Positions 1 to 7,396 are shown, counted from the stretch's first letter. The stretch is 27,946 nt of DNA from Verrucomicrobiota bacterium (GCA_023433275.1 JAEZDN010000124.1:1-27946); one strand, 5' to 3'. A program made the numbers and translations. The notes: generated from the sequence alone by a model not told the origin.

Positions 1-124
1 GAGGCCTCGCGGCCTCTCCCCTGCACCCCTCTCCAAAGTCCATGGATTTTGATCGGCGGAACACCAATACGGACTCATGCAGTCGAAATGCATTCCGCCG
101 CGTGCACGGTCGAACGGTTCAGTT

Positions 125-195
125 GTAGGGGCGTGGCTCGTCCACGCCCTCGGTTCCCGCAGCGGGCAATGGGCGCGGTCAAGCCGCGCCCCTCC
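125..195 (+). repeat. REPIN-like element, copy A
   Basis: Two about 25-base REP-like hairpin units lie in inverted orientation at 125-149 and 171-195. The left unit forms the stem GGGCGTGG/CCACGCCC and the right unit GGGCGCGG/CCGCGCCC. A small CCCGC/GCGGG hairpin lies between them. Outer ends are GTAGGGGCG and CGCCCCTCC, so the element has terminal inverted repeats. About 55 bases upstream (from near 78) also resemble the flanks of copies B and C. REPINs are normally mobilised by a RAYT transposase elsewhere in the genome; none is seen here. Confidence 0.7.
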
Positions 196-300
196 ATCCA
201 AATGCATCGAATGGCTTGCAGCGGTTAAGAGCTCGCGGTTCGCATTCACCATCCAGTGAGAAGAGATGCGTGGGCGTTTGGTGAGGCCAACCTCCCTCCG

Positions 301-334
301 TATCTGTGTTATCTGTGTTCATCTGCGGTTAAAC
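301..334 (+). repeat. single arm of ATCTGTG/ATCCGTG dispersed repeat
   Basis: A run of near-heptamer units (tatctgtgttatctgtgt, then catctgcggttaaac) matches the right arms of the paired-arm repeats near 7367-7396 and 11672-11710. It is followed by gcatgagtccg, closely matching gcatgaatccg after the 11672 copy. No second arm is obvious upstream. Confidence 0.55.
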
Positions 335-463
335 TGCATGAGTCCGACGGAGTGCTCCGCAGTCCCGCCATGAGCTCGAGCCGCCGTCTGTTTCATTCCC
401 GCGTCGCCGATCCGGTGCCTGCCCGCTTGCCCTGATCAGAGCGCCTCCCCATGTTGCCCTCGC

Positions 464-931
464 ATGGACGAAGCCGTTCCCTCCAGCCTGTCCCCTCTTG
501 AACTGGAGAAATTTCTCCACGCCCGCATTCCCCTGACCGCCTCCATGGGCATTCGCGTGGTCGCGACCGGGCCGCGCGAACTTGTCCTCGAGGCCCCGCT
601 GGAACCCAACGTCAACCATCTCGGCACCGTCTTCGGCGGCGCCCTGCACACCCTTCCCACCCTCGCCGCGTACGCCGCCCTCTGGACGCTCCTCGTCGAG
701 GCCGGGGTCGACGGCCACGTCGTGGTGAAGGAAAGCCACGCCCACTACCGCCAGCCGGTGCGCGGCACCTTCCGCGCCAGCTGCACCCGCCCGCCGCCTG
801 AACCCGCCGCCCGCTTCATCGAAGACCTGCGCCGCTTCGGCAAGGCCCGCATGAAACTGACCTCCACCGTCGGCGGCGCCAACGGCAAACCCGCCGTCGA
901 ATTCACCGGCAACTTCGTCGCCGTGCTTTGA
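464..931 (+). CDS. hotdog-fold thioesterase (YiiD C-terminal type)
   Basis: This encodes 155 residues, about the length of a single hotdog domain. The central stretch NHLGTVFGGALHTLPTLAAY (residues about 50-69) is typical of the YiiD C-terminal thioesterase family, in which the Asn and the GT-FGG loop open the long central helix. It is followed by a strand with HVVVKESHAHYRQPVRG. The family is thought to act on acyl thioesters; E. coli YiiD (FabY) has an N-terminal acetyltransferase that is absent here, so this is the stand-alone hotdog form. The substrate cannot be read from sequence. The start is the ATG at 464, with no strong ribosome site. It converges on the sigma-factor gene 47 bases downstream and appears monocistronic. 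Confidence 0.8.
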   Translation: MDEAVPSSLSPLELEKFLHARIPLTASMGIRVVATGPRELVLEAPLEPNVNHLGTVFGGALHTLPTLAAYAALWTLLVEAGVDGHVVVKESHAHYRQPVRGTFRASCTRPPPEPAARFIEDLRRFGKARMKLTSTVGGANGKPAVEFTGNFVAVL

Positions 932-978
932 AGGAGGGCCCGTCCCCGACTGGCCTTCGATTCGCCCAAGGCCCGCAA

Positions 979-2223
979 TCATCCCAGCTCCCGCAGCCTC
1001 CTTTCCAAAAAGCGCCGTTCCGGCTCCTGCTGCGTCAGGGCGAGCGCTTTCTCATACGACGCTCGCGCCTCCGCCAACCGGCCCAGCTGCCGGCAAAGGT
1101 CGGCCCGCGCCGCATGCGCAAACCGATACTCAACCAGTTCGCCGTGCCCCAGGATCGCCTCGATGAGGTCGAGCCCCGCCAGCGGTCCGTCCCGCATCGC
1201 CACTGCCACCGCCCGGTTCAACGCAATGACCGGGGACGGATCGGCTCGCAGCAGCAAGTCGTACAACCCCACGATTTCCTCCCAGTCCGTCGCTACCTGG
1301 TCCGCCGCCTCTGCGTGCTCCCGCGCGATGGCGGCCTGCAACGCGTACGAGCCAACCTCGGGCAATGCGAAGGCCCGCGCCACCAACTCGCTTCCCTCCC
1401 GGATCAACGCACGATCCCACCGGCTTCGATCCTGCTCGGCCAGCAGGATCACCTCGCCCGTCGGCGACGCCCTCGCCTCCCGCCGCGATTCCTGGAACAG
1501 CATCAGGGCCAGCAGGCCGAGCGACTCGCCATCGGGCCGTAATTCCACCAGCAGTCGGCCGAGCCGGATCGCCTCGGTCGACAGGTCCACGCGCGTGAGC
1601 CCGGACCCCGTCGAGGCGGAATACCCCTCGTTGAACACGAGGTAAACCACTCGCAACACCGCTTCGAGCCGCGCCGGCCATTCGTCCGGCGCCGGAACCT
1701 CATAGGGAATCCGTGCATCCCGGATCTTCGCCTTGGCCCGCACGATCCGCTGCGCGATCGCCGGGGCCTTCGCCAGGTAGGCGCTCGCAATTTCCTCCGT
1801 CGTCAGCCCGCAGACCTCGCGCAACGTCAACGCCACCTGGGCCTCGTCCGCCAGCGCCGGGTGACAGCAGGTGAAGATCAACCGCAGCCGGTCGTCCTCC
1901 ATCTCCTCGCCGCCGGTGGGCGCCGCCGCGGTTACCTCGATCTGCGTCGCCAGGTGCGACACGGAAGCGTCGAAGCGCGCGCGCCGCCGCAACGCGTCGA
2001 TGGCCTTGTGGCGTCCCGTCGAGACCAGCCACGCCCGCGGATTGGCGGGAAAACCCTCGATCGGCCAGCGCTCCCACGCGACCGCGAACGCGTCCTGCAA
2101 CGCCTCCTCCGCGAGGTCGAAGTTCCCCAGCAGGCGAATGAGCGTCGCCAGGACCCGCCGCGACTCGGCACGATAAAGCGCCGCCATCGCGGCGCGAAAA
2201 TCAGCGGGCGGGGTTTCGTTCAC
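979..2223 (-). CDS. ECF sigma factor, ECF42 type, with C-terminal TPR-like extension
   Basis: This is a 414-residue sigma-70 family protein, about twice the length of a minimal ECF sigma factor. Residues about 14-80 form sigma region 2 (NFDLAEEALQDAFAVAWERW, then NPRAWLVSTGRHKAIDALRR). Residues about 125-180 form region 4, a helix-turn-helix around LTLREVCGLTTEEIASAYL. Then comes EAVLRVVYLVFNEGYSAS, characteristic of the ECF42/DUF6596 group, and a helical TPR-like C-terminus (SPVIALNRAVAVAM, LGRLAEARASYEKALAL). ECF42 sigma factors have no classical anti-sigma factor and are typically encoded beside DGPF (YCII) proteins, exactly the arrangement here. It is the last gene of a four-gene minus-strand cluster, 83 bases after the nearer YCII gene. 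The signal sensed is unknown. Confidence 0.92.
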   Translation of the reverse strand: MNETPPADFRAAMAALYRAESRRVLATLIRLLGNFDLAEEALQDAFAVAWERWPIEGFPANPRAWLVSTGRHKAIDALRRRARFDASVSHLATQIEVTAAAPTGGEEMEDDRLRLIFTCCHPALADEAQVALTLREVCGLTTEEIASAYLAKAPAIAQRIVRAKAKIRDARIPYEVPAPDEWPARLEAVLRVVYLVFNEGYSASTGSGLTRVDLSTEAIRLGRLLVELRPDGESLGLLALMLFQESRREARASPTGEVILLAEQDRSRWDRALIREGSELVARAFALPEVGSYALQAAIAREHAEAADQVATDWEEIVGLYDLLLRADPSPVIALNRAVAVAMRDGPLAGLDLIEAILGHGELVEYRFAHAARADLCRQLGRLAEARASYEKALALTQQEPERRFLERRLRELG

Positions 2224-2306
2224 ACCAGTCAGTCAAGCGCCGCGCCCGCCCGCGTGTCGAGCGGGCACGCACGCCGGGTCACCAGCAACCCAACGAACCC
2301 ACGTCC

Positions 2307-2666
2307 TCATGTCTGGGCCGGAAACTCGAGCACGGGACGCACCTCGACGCTGCCCAGGCGCGCCGAGGGAATCCCGGCGGCAATCTGGATCGCTTCGTTC
2401 AGGTCGCGGGCTTCCACCAGGTAGAAACCACCCAGCTGCTCCTTGGTCTCCACAAACGGGCCGTCCGTCGTGGTCACCTTGCCCTGGCGCACCCGCACCG
2501 TGGTCGCGGTTTCCGCGGGCTGCAGGGCTTCGGTCGCGAGCAACTGGCCCCGCTGGCGCAGCGTTTCATCATACGCGAAATGCTCGGCGATGATCGCCTC
2601 CTGCTCGGCGGCGCGCAGGACATTCCACACGTCGGCTTCCATGCCGATGAGGCAGAGATATTTCAT
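2307..2666 (-). CDS. YCII-related DGPF-domain protein (sigma-proximal)
   Basis: A 119-residue protein starting MKYLCLIGMEADVW. It carries the family signature TDGPFVETKEQLGGFYLVEA near residues 69-88, followed by ARDLNEAIQIAAGIPSARLG. It is a ferredoxin-like small domain of the YCII/DGPF family, often encoded next to ECF sigma factors of the ECF42 group. The biochemical role of these proteins is not established. It shares its fold and about half of the conserved core residues with the neighbouring copy at 2689-3048, suggesting tandem duplication and divergence. It lies 22 bases downstream of that copy, so the two are probably co-transcribed. The start ATG follows a purine-rich stretch (ctccttctcccc on the plus strand, hence GGGGAGAAGGAG in the message). 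Confidence 0.9.
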   Translation of the reverse strand: MKYLCLIGMEADVWNVLRAAEQEAIIAEHFAYDETLRQRGQLLATEALQPAETATTVRVRQGKVTTTDGPFVETKEQLGGFYLVEARDLNEAIQIAAGIPSARLGSVEVRPVLEFPAQT

Positions 2667-2688
2667 GGGGAGAAGGAGAGGATCGGGT

Positions 2689-3048
2689 TCAGCGAACGGG
2701 AATATGGTAAATCGGCCGCACCTCGATGCGGCCGAGCTTGGCGAGCGGAATGCCGGCGCCGAGTTTCACCGCCTGCTTCAGGTCGCGCGCCTGGATCAGG
2801 ATGAACCCGCCGAGTTGTTCCTTCGTTTCGGCAAACGGGCCGTCGGTCACCGCCAGCTTGCCCCGGCGCACCGCCACCGTGCGCGCTTTCGACGGCGACT
2901 GCAGCGCTTCCGCCGCCAGGAAATGTCCGCCTTTCTTCAACTCGACATCATAGGCGAGCGATTCGCGATCGAGCACGACGCGTTCGGCCTTCGAAAGGGC
3001 CAGCAAGTCACGGAGTTCAAAGTAAACGAGGCACAGGTATTTTTTCAT
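2689..3048 (-). CDS. YCII-related DGPF-domain protein (distal copy)
   Basis: A 119-residue paralogue of the neighbouring DGPF protein. It begins MKKYLCLVYFELRDLLALSK and carries TDGPFAETKEQLGGFILIQA, then ARDLKQAVKLGAGIPLAKLG and IEVRPIYHIP. The DGPF motif names the family; members bind or turn over unknown ligands, and their sigma-factor partner is usually adjacent, as here. The gap to the NTF2-like gene upstream is 39 bases and to the second copy 22 bases. Having two DGPF copies suggests a heteromer or two substrates, which is inference. Confidence 0.9.
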   Translation of the reverse strand: MKKYLCLVYFELRDLLALSKAERVVLDRESLAYDVELKKGGHFLAAEALQSPSKARTVAVRRGKLAVTDGPFAETKEQLGGFILIQARDLKQAVKLGAGIPLAKLGRIEVRPIYHIPVR

Positions 3049-3087
3049 GGGGATTCAGTGGGGTTGATGGTTCCGCGCGCGCGGGGG

Positions 3088-3585
3088 TTATTTCTTGTTC
3101 GTGGGAAATCCGAGGCCGTCGCCGCCGAAGAACACTTCGATCGAGGCAATCTTGCCGTCGCGGAACGTGAAGCATTCGACATTGCGAAGGATGCGATTGT
3201 CGCGGGTGATGATCTGCACGATGGCGAAGGCCGCTTGGTCGTCACCGCTAATTCGCGGGAATTCAAAACGCCGGATGTGATCCGCCTGGCTCCAGCACTT
3301 GGCTTTGAACGCCTCGACGCCGAGATGGTCGTCGGGCGCCGGACTCGTGAAGGTGAATCCGTCCGCCAGCTCGCGAGCCACGGCATCCCAGTCCTTCCGC
3401 TCCCAGCCCGCAAAGTACCGCTTGATGATCCGCTCATGGGCCGGCTCGGCCGACGGCATCGCCGCCGCCTGCCCATGGCCCACGGCCGCGGTGAGCAACC
3501 CAAGGTGCCACCAGGTTCTCCAGCGCGTACACGGGAAAGGGAAGACCGGGATTGGCGTCCCCGAGGGTAGAAATGACATGTTCAT
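3088..3585 (-). CDS. NTF2/SnoaL-like protein, first gene of the ECF42 cluster (start uncertain)
   Basis: The solid homology begins at PAHERIIKRYFAGWERKDWD and continues through FTFTSPAPDDHLGVEAFKAK to GKIASIEVFFGGDGLGFPTN, the cone-shaped NTF2/SnoaL-like fold used by many small ligand-binding or isomerase proteins. The longest frame starts at 3585 and has a tryptophan-rich hydrophobic segment (WWHLGLLTAAVGHGQAAA) that could be a weak signal peptide. An in-frame ATG at 3459 (MPSAEPAHE) would give a cytoplasmic protein of about 123 residues. A candidate promoter at 3594-3620 would make the 3585 start essentially leaderless, favouring 3459. SnoaL-like domains are fused to some other ECF sigma factors (ECF41), so a separate one beside an ECF42 set is a sensible partner. 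Confidence 0.72.
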   Translation of the reverse strand: MNMSFLPSGTPIPVFPFPCTRWRTWWHLGLLTAAVGHGQAAAMPSAEPAHERIIKRYFAGWERKDWDAVARELADGFTFTSPAPDDHLGVEAFKAKCWSQADHIRRFEFPRISGDDQAAFAIVQIITRDNRILRNVECFTFRDGKIASIEVFFGGDGLGFPTNKK

Positions 3586-3593
3586 ACTTCATG

Positions 3594-3620
3594 GTCGTCT
3601 GGCCGTGCGGGTTTTCGACC
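3594..3620 (-). promoter_or_regulatory. candidate ECF42-type promoter of the sigma/DGPF cluster
   Basis: Read on the minus strand, GGTCGA (plus 3615-3620) is followed after 17 bases by CGAC (plus 3594-3597). The ECF42 consensus described from streptomycetes is TGTCGA with CGA/TC, so this matches five of six positions at -35 and fits the -10. It sits directly in front of the first gene of the cluster and fits an autoregulated operon. I found no comparable pair before the two DGPF genes or the sigma gene. This is a short-motif inference. Confidence 0.45.
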
Positions 3621-3745
3621 GACGCCCCGGGTTTTCTTAATTTTCCCAAGTCGTCCCTGCTCCATCCCATCCGGCCCAGCCTCGCGTTTCGGCTCGTTTA
3701 AGAATTTGCCCCGCTCCAACTCCCGGACAGATTGCTCCTTCCTCC

Positions 3746-4258
3746 ATGAAAAATCCGTTCCGCGTCCTCCTCGGCCTCATCGCCCCCGCCGTCGCCTGCG
3801 TCGCGGCCCTCTCGTTGCCCGCGGCTGTGCCCTCCCTCACCGGCGACTACGACAGCGAGGGATCCGTCGTGGAATCCGAATCTGGATATAGCGGCACCGT
3901 TTCGCTGTCCGCCCTCCTCAGTCTCCAACTCGACCTCGCCGCCGGATCGATCGAACACGGCAGCGTCGCCCGCGTCGAAATCGAACAACGCGACCGGACC
4001 TTCACGGTTCGAACCAAGGACACCGACAACAAACAGGTGTGGACCGGCACGTGGGAACGCAACGGCGGCTATGAACCCACCGAACAGGGCGTGAAGATCC
4101 TCCTCCGGCACGCCCGCTTCGGCGATGACTTCTTCATGTTCATCCTCTCCCCGATCAACGACGGCGCCGCCCTGCTCGTCGACGTGCAACGAATTCAGGC
4201 CTCTCGCTTCGGCCCCACCGGCAAACCCTTCGGCAAATTTCTGTTTCTCCGCCGGTAG
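3746..4258 (+). CDS. hypothetical exported protein
   Basis: A 170-residue protein of no family I recognise. Residues 1-27 form a plausible Sec signal peptide (positively charged KNPFR, hydrophobic VLLGLIAPAVACVAALSLPA, small residues before VPSLTGDYDSEG). The mature part alternates charged and beta-like stretches (GTVSLSALLSLQLDLAAGSI, VARVEIEQRDRTFTVRTKD, VWTGTWERNGGYEP), suggesting a small beta-rich periplasmic or surface domain. It ends TGKPFGKFLFLRR. The gene is divergent from the ECF42 cluster and convergent with the dUTPase, so it is probably a single-gene unit. Codon use matches its neighbours. Confidence 0.65.
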   Translation: MKNPFRVLLGLIAPAVACVAALSLPAAVPSLTGDYDSEGSVVESESGYSGTVSLSALLSLQLDLAAGSIEHGSVARVEIEQRDRTFTVRTKDTDNKQVWTGTWERNGGYEPTEQGVKILLRHARFGDDFFMFILSPINDGAALLVDVQRIQASRFGPTGKPFGKFLFLRR

Positions 4259-4327
4259 CAAAGGCCGCATCCCCGCCCACAGGGATCCAAAGCGCGATGC
4301 CAGGAATCCCGCTCGCAGCGCGACGGC

Positions 4328-4699
4328 TCAGATGTGCTTCGAATCCGCCTCGTCCTTCTTCACGTAACCACTCTCCTGGCGTTGATGGTTGACGGCGTTC
4401 TTTTTGAGATAGGCTTGGTAAACATCGTCCGGGGTCATGCCGAGCGTCTGGGCCAGCGAGACCAGGAAGTGAAACAAATCGACGACCTCGACCTTCGCGT
4501 TCTGCTCGTCGAATTTCTGGTACTTGGCCCACCATTTCCACGGCACACTGTCGATCAGCTCCGCCGTTTCCTGCTGCATCGCCCGCGTATAGTTCAAAAT
4601 CCACTTGGCTTTTTCCTCCTCCGTCGGAGGCGGCAAATTCACCCCAATGCGCTTATTGAGCGCATCTTGCATACGAAAAATCTCCTCTAGTTTATCCAT
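4328..4699 (-). CDS. dimeric all-alpha dUTPase (MazG-like NTP pyrophosphatase superfamily)
   Basis: A 123-residue protein from the ATG at 4699. Metal-binding acidic residues appear as QQETAELIDSVPWKWW (Glu44, Glu47) and KVEVVDLFHFLVSLAQ (Glu71, Asp74), followed by AYLKKNAVNHQRQESGY. The ELI..PWKWW and KN..N..RQ signatures are those of dimeric dUTPases, which hydrolyse dUTP and dUDP to dUMP, keeping uracil out of DNA and supplying thymidylate synthesis. The reading frame stays open up to 4864, but that extension (Arg/Gly/Pro-rich, no homology) overlaps the divergent promoter region and is rejected. The protein is shorter than some phage and trypanosomatid members but contains the whole catalytic core. 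Confidence 0.85.
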   Translation of the reverse strand: MDKLEEIFRMQDALNKRIGVNLPPPTEEEKAKWILNYTRAMQQETAELIDSVPWKWWAKYQKFDEQNAKVEVVDLFHFLVSLAQTLGMTPDDVYQAYLKKNAVNHQRQESGYVKKDEADSKHI

Positions 4700-4915
4700 G
4701 GGCGGCGAGCTTGGAAGCGCCTCTTCCCTCTGGCAAGCCCCGCGCCGGGGAAAAATAACGTTGCCCTTCGAGGGGGGCTGCACGACGTTGCCCGCGTTAT
4801 TGCCGCCGTTTGCCCCGCGCGAAATCGAGGGGCTGAGCACGATACCACGAGCTCCGGCTGGCATCCCTCCCGCGCCGCCTCCTTGGCTGGCGCTTTCACA
4901 ACCAACAACATAGAC

Positions 4916-5857
4916 ATGTCCTCCTCAGAACCGTCCGGTGCTCCTGCCGAAGCCACCGCGACCAATCCGGCGCCCGACGCCGCGTTTCCTTCATTCGGCA
5001 GCACCCGCGGCTCGGGCCTGGCCCGCGGTAAGCGTCCGACCTCCGGCCCTGCCGCCCCCAGCGCGGCCCCCGCCAGCGACTACAAGCCCACCGCCATCGA
5101 GGTCGTCCACGCCCCCCGCGAATACACCAACCCGTTCGCCCCCGCGGAAGCCCCGGCTCCCGCTCCCGCGCCCGCGGCCCCCGAGGCCCCGGCGCCCCAG
5201 GAAGCCGCCCCGGCCGCCATCGAAACGCCGAAGACCGAAACCTCCATCGCGCCGGCCCCGATCGCGCACGCCGAGATCCCGGTCGCCAGCGAAGAACCCG
5301 CAGAACTCAACATCCTCCCGCCCGCCGAGCCCAAAAGCTCGACCGCCCAGACTTGGGAAAGCGAGGGCTTCCGTCCGGCCCGCTCCGAGCGATCGCGCCG
5401 CGAGGAACGCAGCGAAGCCCCGGCCGACGAGCCGGTGGACATCGATTCGATCCCGCCGCAGTTCCTCTACGTGCGCCCGGGCGTCACGTTCGTGCCCACG
5501 CCCCGCAACTGGGGCGGCGCTCCTCGCGAACGCCGCGAACGCCACGAGTCCGCTCCACGCCACGCCGAGTCGCCCCGCGCCACTCCGGCGCCGGCGGCGG
5601 CCCCGGCCAAGGCCGGCGGTTTCATCGGCTGGCTCAAGGGCCTCTTCGGCGGTTCCGCCGCCGAGCCCGCCACCCCCGCTTCCTCCAGCCACGCATCCCG
5701 TCCCGACCACGGCGAAAACCGCCGCAATCGCGGCGGTCGCAGTCGCGGCGGCGAGGGCGGTGGCCAGCGCCGCAATCGCGGCGGACGCGGTCGCAGCGGC
5801 GGCGGTGGTTACCGCGGCGAACGCTCCGAGGGCACCCGCTCCAGCGGCAGCCTCTAA
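4916..5857 (+). CDS. disordered Pro/Ala-rich protein with an RGG-type C-terminal tail
   Basis: A 313-residue low-complexity protein with no enzyme domain. The N-terminal two thirds is rich in Ala, Pro and Glu (for example APAEAPAPAPAPAAPEAPAP) with short conserved-looking islands: FGSTRGSGLARGKRP, KPTAIEVVHAPREYTNPFAP, AQTWESEGFRPARSER and IPPQFLYVRPGVTFVPTPRN. A short amphipathic segment, GGFIGWLKGLFGG, precedes a tail of RGG/RG repeats (ENRRNRGGRSRGGEGGGQRR, then GRGRSGGGGYRG). Such tails in other proteins bind RNA or acidic polymers, which suggests but does not prove RNA binding. The start is ATG 4916; a TTG 33 bases upstream would add 11 residues. A strong terminator follows. Confidence 0.7.
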   Translation: MSSSEPSGAPAEATATNPAPDAAFPSFGSTRGSGLARGKRPTSGPAAPSAAPASDYKPTAIEVVHAPREYTNPFAPAEAPAPAPAPAAPEAPAPQEAAPAAIETPKTETSIAPAPIAHAEIPVASEEPAELNILPPAEPKSSTAQTWESEGFRPARSERSRREERSEAPADEPVDIDSIPPQFLYVRPGVTFVPTPRNWGGAPRERRERHESAPRHAESPRATPAPAAAPAKAGGFIGWLKGLFGGSAAEPATPASSSHASRPDHGENRRNRGGRSRGGEGGGQRRNRGGRGRSGGGGYRGERSEGTRSSGSL

Positions 5858-5902
5858 AGGCACTTAAAAACTTGTCCGCGCCTCCGGCGCGAATCACGTT
5901 CC

Positions 5903-5937
5903 AAGGCGTCTGCTCCGGCAGGCGCCTTTTTATTTTT
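5903..5937 (+). terminator. intrinsic terminator after the RGG protein gene
   Basis: An 11-base-pair stem (5903-5913 with 5918-5928, one G-U pair) closes a four-base loop TCCG and is followed by TTTATTTTTC. It lies 46 bases after the stop codon and 42 bases before murA, so it insulates murA from upstream transcription. Confidence 0.9.
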
Positions 5938-5978
5938 CCCGGGCTTAATCCTTCATGCTTACCGCTTAGCGCTCCCTC

Positions 5979-7271
5979 ATGTCCGACCTCATCATCCACG
6001 GCGGCAAACCCCTCAGCGGCACCATCACCCCGTCGGGCAACAAGAACTCCGTCCTGCCCATCCTCTGCGCGACGCTCCTCACCGACGCCCCCGTCACGCT
6101 CCGCAACGTTCCCCACATCACCGACGTCGAGAAACTCGTTAACTTCTTCGCCGGGCAGGGCTCTTCCGTCACTTGGGATCGCGCGGCCGCCACGATCACC
6201 CTCGATCACTCCTCCTTCGACGCCGGCAGCATGAACGGCGAGCTTCCCGCCGGCATGCGCTCCTCCGTGCTGCTCTTCGCGCCGCTCCTGCAGCGCATGA
6301 AGAAAATCACGCTGCCCACCAACGCCAAGGGCTGCTCCCTCGGCATCCGCGAACTCGACCCCCACCTCGAAATCCTCGAGAAGCTCGGCGCCAAGATCAC
6401 CCATGCGGGCGACGACCTGAATCTCACTCTGCCAGGACGCTTCCAGGGCGCACGCCATTGGCCGGACTACATGTCCGTCACCGCCACCGAGAATTTCGTC
6501 ATGGCCGCCGTCCTCGCCGGGGGCGAGTCCGTCCTGCTCAACGCCGCCAGCGAACCCCACGTGCAGGATGTCTGCACCGTCCTCGTCGCGATGGGCGCCA
6601 GGATCACCGGGATCGGCACCAGCCAGCTCACCGTCACCGGCGTCGACCGGCTCAACGGCGGGACCTTCACCATCAACAGCGATCACCACGAGGTCGTCAC
6701 CTTCCTCGCCCTGGGCGCCATCACCGGTGGCGAGGTGCGCGTGAAGAATTCCCTGCCGCACCACTTCGACCTCATCAACCGCTCGTTCGCCAAGCTCGGC
6801 GTGAAGGTCGAATACGACGGCGACACCGCCTTCGTCCGCGCCAACCAGCGGCTCGTCGTCACCGAGCCGTTCACCTCCAACCTCCTCCCGAAAATCGAGG
6901 CCGCTCCCTGGCCGTATTTTCCCGTCGACCTGCTCCCCTGCATGATCGCCCTGGCCGTCCGCGCCGAAGGCACCGTGATGTTCTGGAACAAGGTGTACGA
7001 GGGCGGCTTCACCTGGATGTCCGAGCTCTCGAAGTTCGGCGCCCACGTCGTCGTCAGCGACCCGCACCGCATCACCGTCTTCGGCAACAAGCCGCTGCGC
7101 CCCGTCACGGCCGAGGCCCCCTACATCATCCGCGCCGCCGTCGCCCTCTACATGGTCGCCGCGAGCATCCCGGGCAAATCCATCGTCAAGAACGCCGACA
7201 CCATCCGTCGCGCCCACCCCCGCTTTGTCGAAAACCTCCACTCCCTCGGCGCCGACGTGGAGTGGAAGTGA
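5979..7271 (+). CDS. murA: UDP-N-acetylglucosamine 1-carboxyvinyltransferase (MurA), divergent
   Basis: A 430-residue EPSP-synthase-fold enzyme for the first committed step of peptidoglycan precursor synthesis: transfer of enolpyruvate from PEP to UDP-GlcNAc in the cytoplasm. Visible hallmarks are the N-terminal substrate lysine in SGNKN (Lys22), the PEP-binding cysteine loop NAKGCSLGIRELDPHL (Cys119, which implies fosfomycin sensitivity), the catalytic aspartate in YFPVDLLP (Asp317), and Arg385 in YIIRAAVAL. Where E. coli-type enzymes have an FENRFMHVPEL segment this protein has VYEGGFTWMSEL, losing the usual Arg. That, with a variant C-terminus (TIRRAHPRFVENL), marks it as a divergent lineage or a second MurA paralogue. 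It stands alone behind a terminator, with no Shine-Dalgarno site. Confidence 0.9.
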   Translation: MSDLIIHGGKPLSGTITPSGNKNSVLPILCATLLTDAPVTLRNVPHITDVEKLVNFFAGQGSSVTWDRAAATITLDHSSFDAGSMNGELPAGMRSSVLLFAPLLQRMKKITLPTNAKGCSLGIRELDPHLEILEKLGAKITHAGDDLNLTLPGRFQGARHWPDYMSVTATENFVMAAVLAGGESVLLNAASEPHVQDVCTVLVAMGARITGIGTSQLTVTGVDRLNGGTFTINSDHHEVVTFLALGAITGGEVRVKNSLPHHFDLINRSFAKLGVKVEYDGDTAFVRANQRLVVTEPFTSNLLPKIEAAPWPYFPVDLLPCMIALAVRAEGTVMFWNKVYEGGFTWMSELSKFGAHVVVSDPHRITVFGNKPLRPVTAEAPYIIRAAVALYMVAASIPGKSIVKNADTIRRAHPRFVENLHSLGADVEWK

Positions 7272-7284
7272 ACCGAATCGGGAC

Positions 7285-7396
7285 AACCACAGATTGACAC
7301 CGATCAGCACAAATCAATCCACTGGAGGGCCCGCGTCCCGGCGGGCCGGTTTCCATTTCACCCTTCATCTGGGTCCATCCGTGGCCATCCGTGGTT
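7285..7396. repeat. paired-arm hairpin repeat abutting ruvB
   Basis: Left arm 7285-7314 and right arm 7367-7396 are inverted copies (21 of 30 positions complementary) made of CCACGGAT/ATCCGTGG-type units. The spacer contains a second perfect 7-bp hairpin (7328-7334 with 7341-7347). The right arm ends five bases before the ruvB ATG. The same unit occurs at 301-334, 11672-11710 and, as an ATCCGCG variant, 16355-16458. Confidence 0.65.

Larger units (their letters stand above)
1..463. other. noncoding, repeat-rich leader region
   Basis: No reading frame here looks like a gene. The stretch holds a REPIN-like element (125-195) and one arm of the ATCTGTG/ATCCGTG repeat family (301-334). Short frames over the REPIN give similar peptides at each copy of the repeat, which reflects the repeated DNA and not a protein. 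The remaining bases show no further structure that I recognise. Confidence 0.6.

Noticed and set aside
77..259. Small protein MQSKCIPPRARSNG and its look-alikes near 13895-14314 and 19438-19821
   Set aside because: All three are translations of the REPIN-like repeat and its flank; similarity is explained by the DNA repeat.
3434..3592. Minus-strand frame beginning MKYEHVISTLGDANPGLPFP as a separate small gene
   Set aside because: It overlaps the NTF2-like frame, lacks family resemblance and would start within the candidate promoter region.
4700..4864. N-terminal extension of the dUTPase
   Set aside because: The extra 55 residues have no dUTPase homology, and the internal ATG at 4699 begins exactly where the family does.
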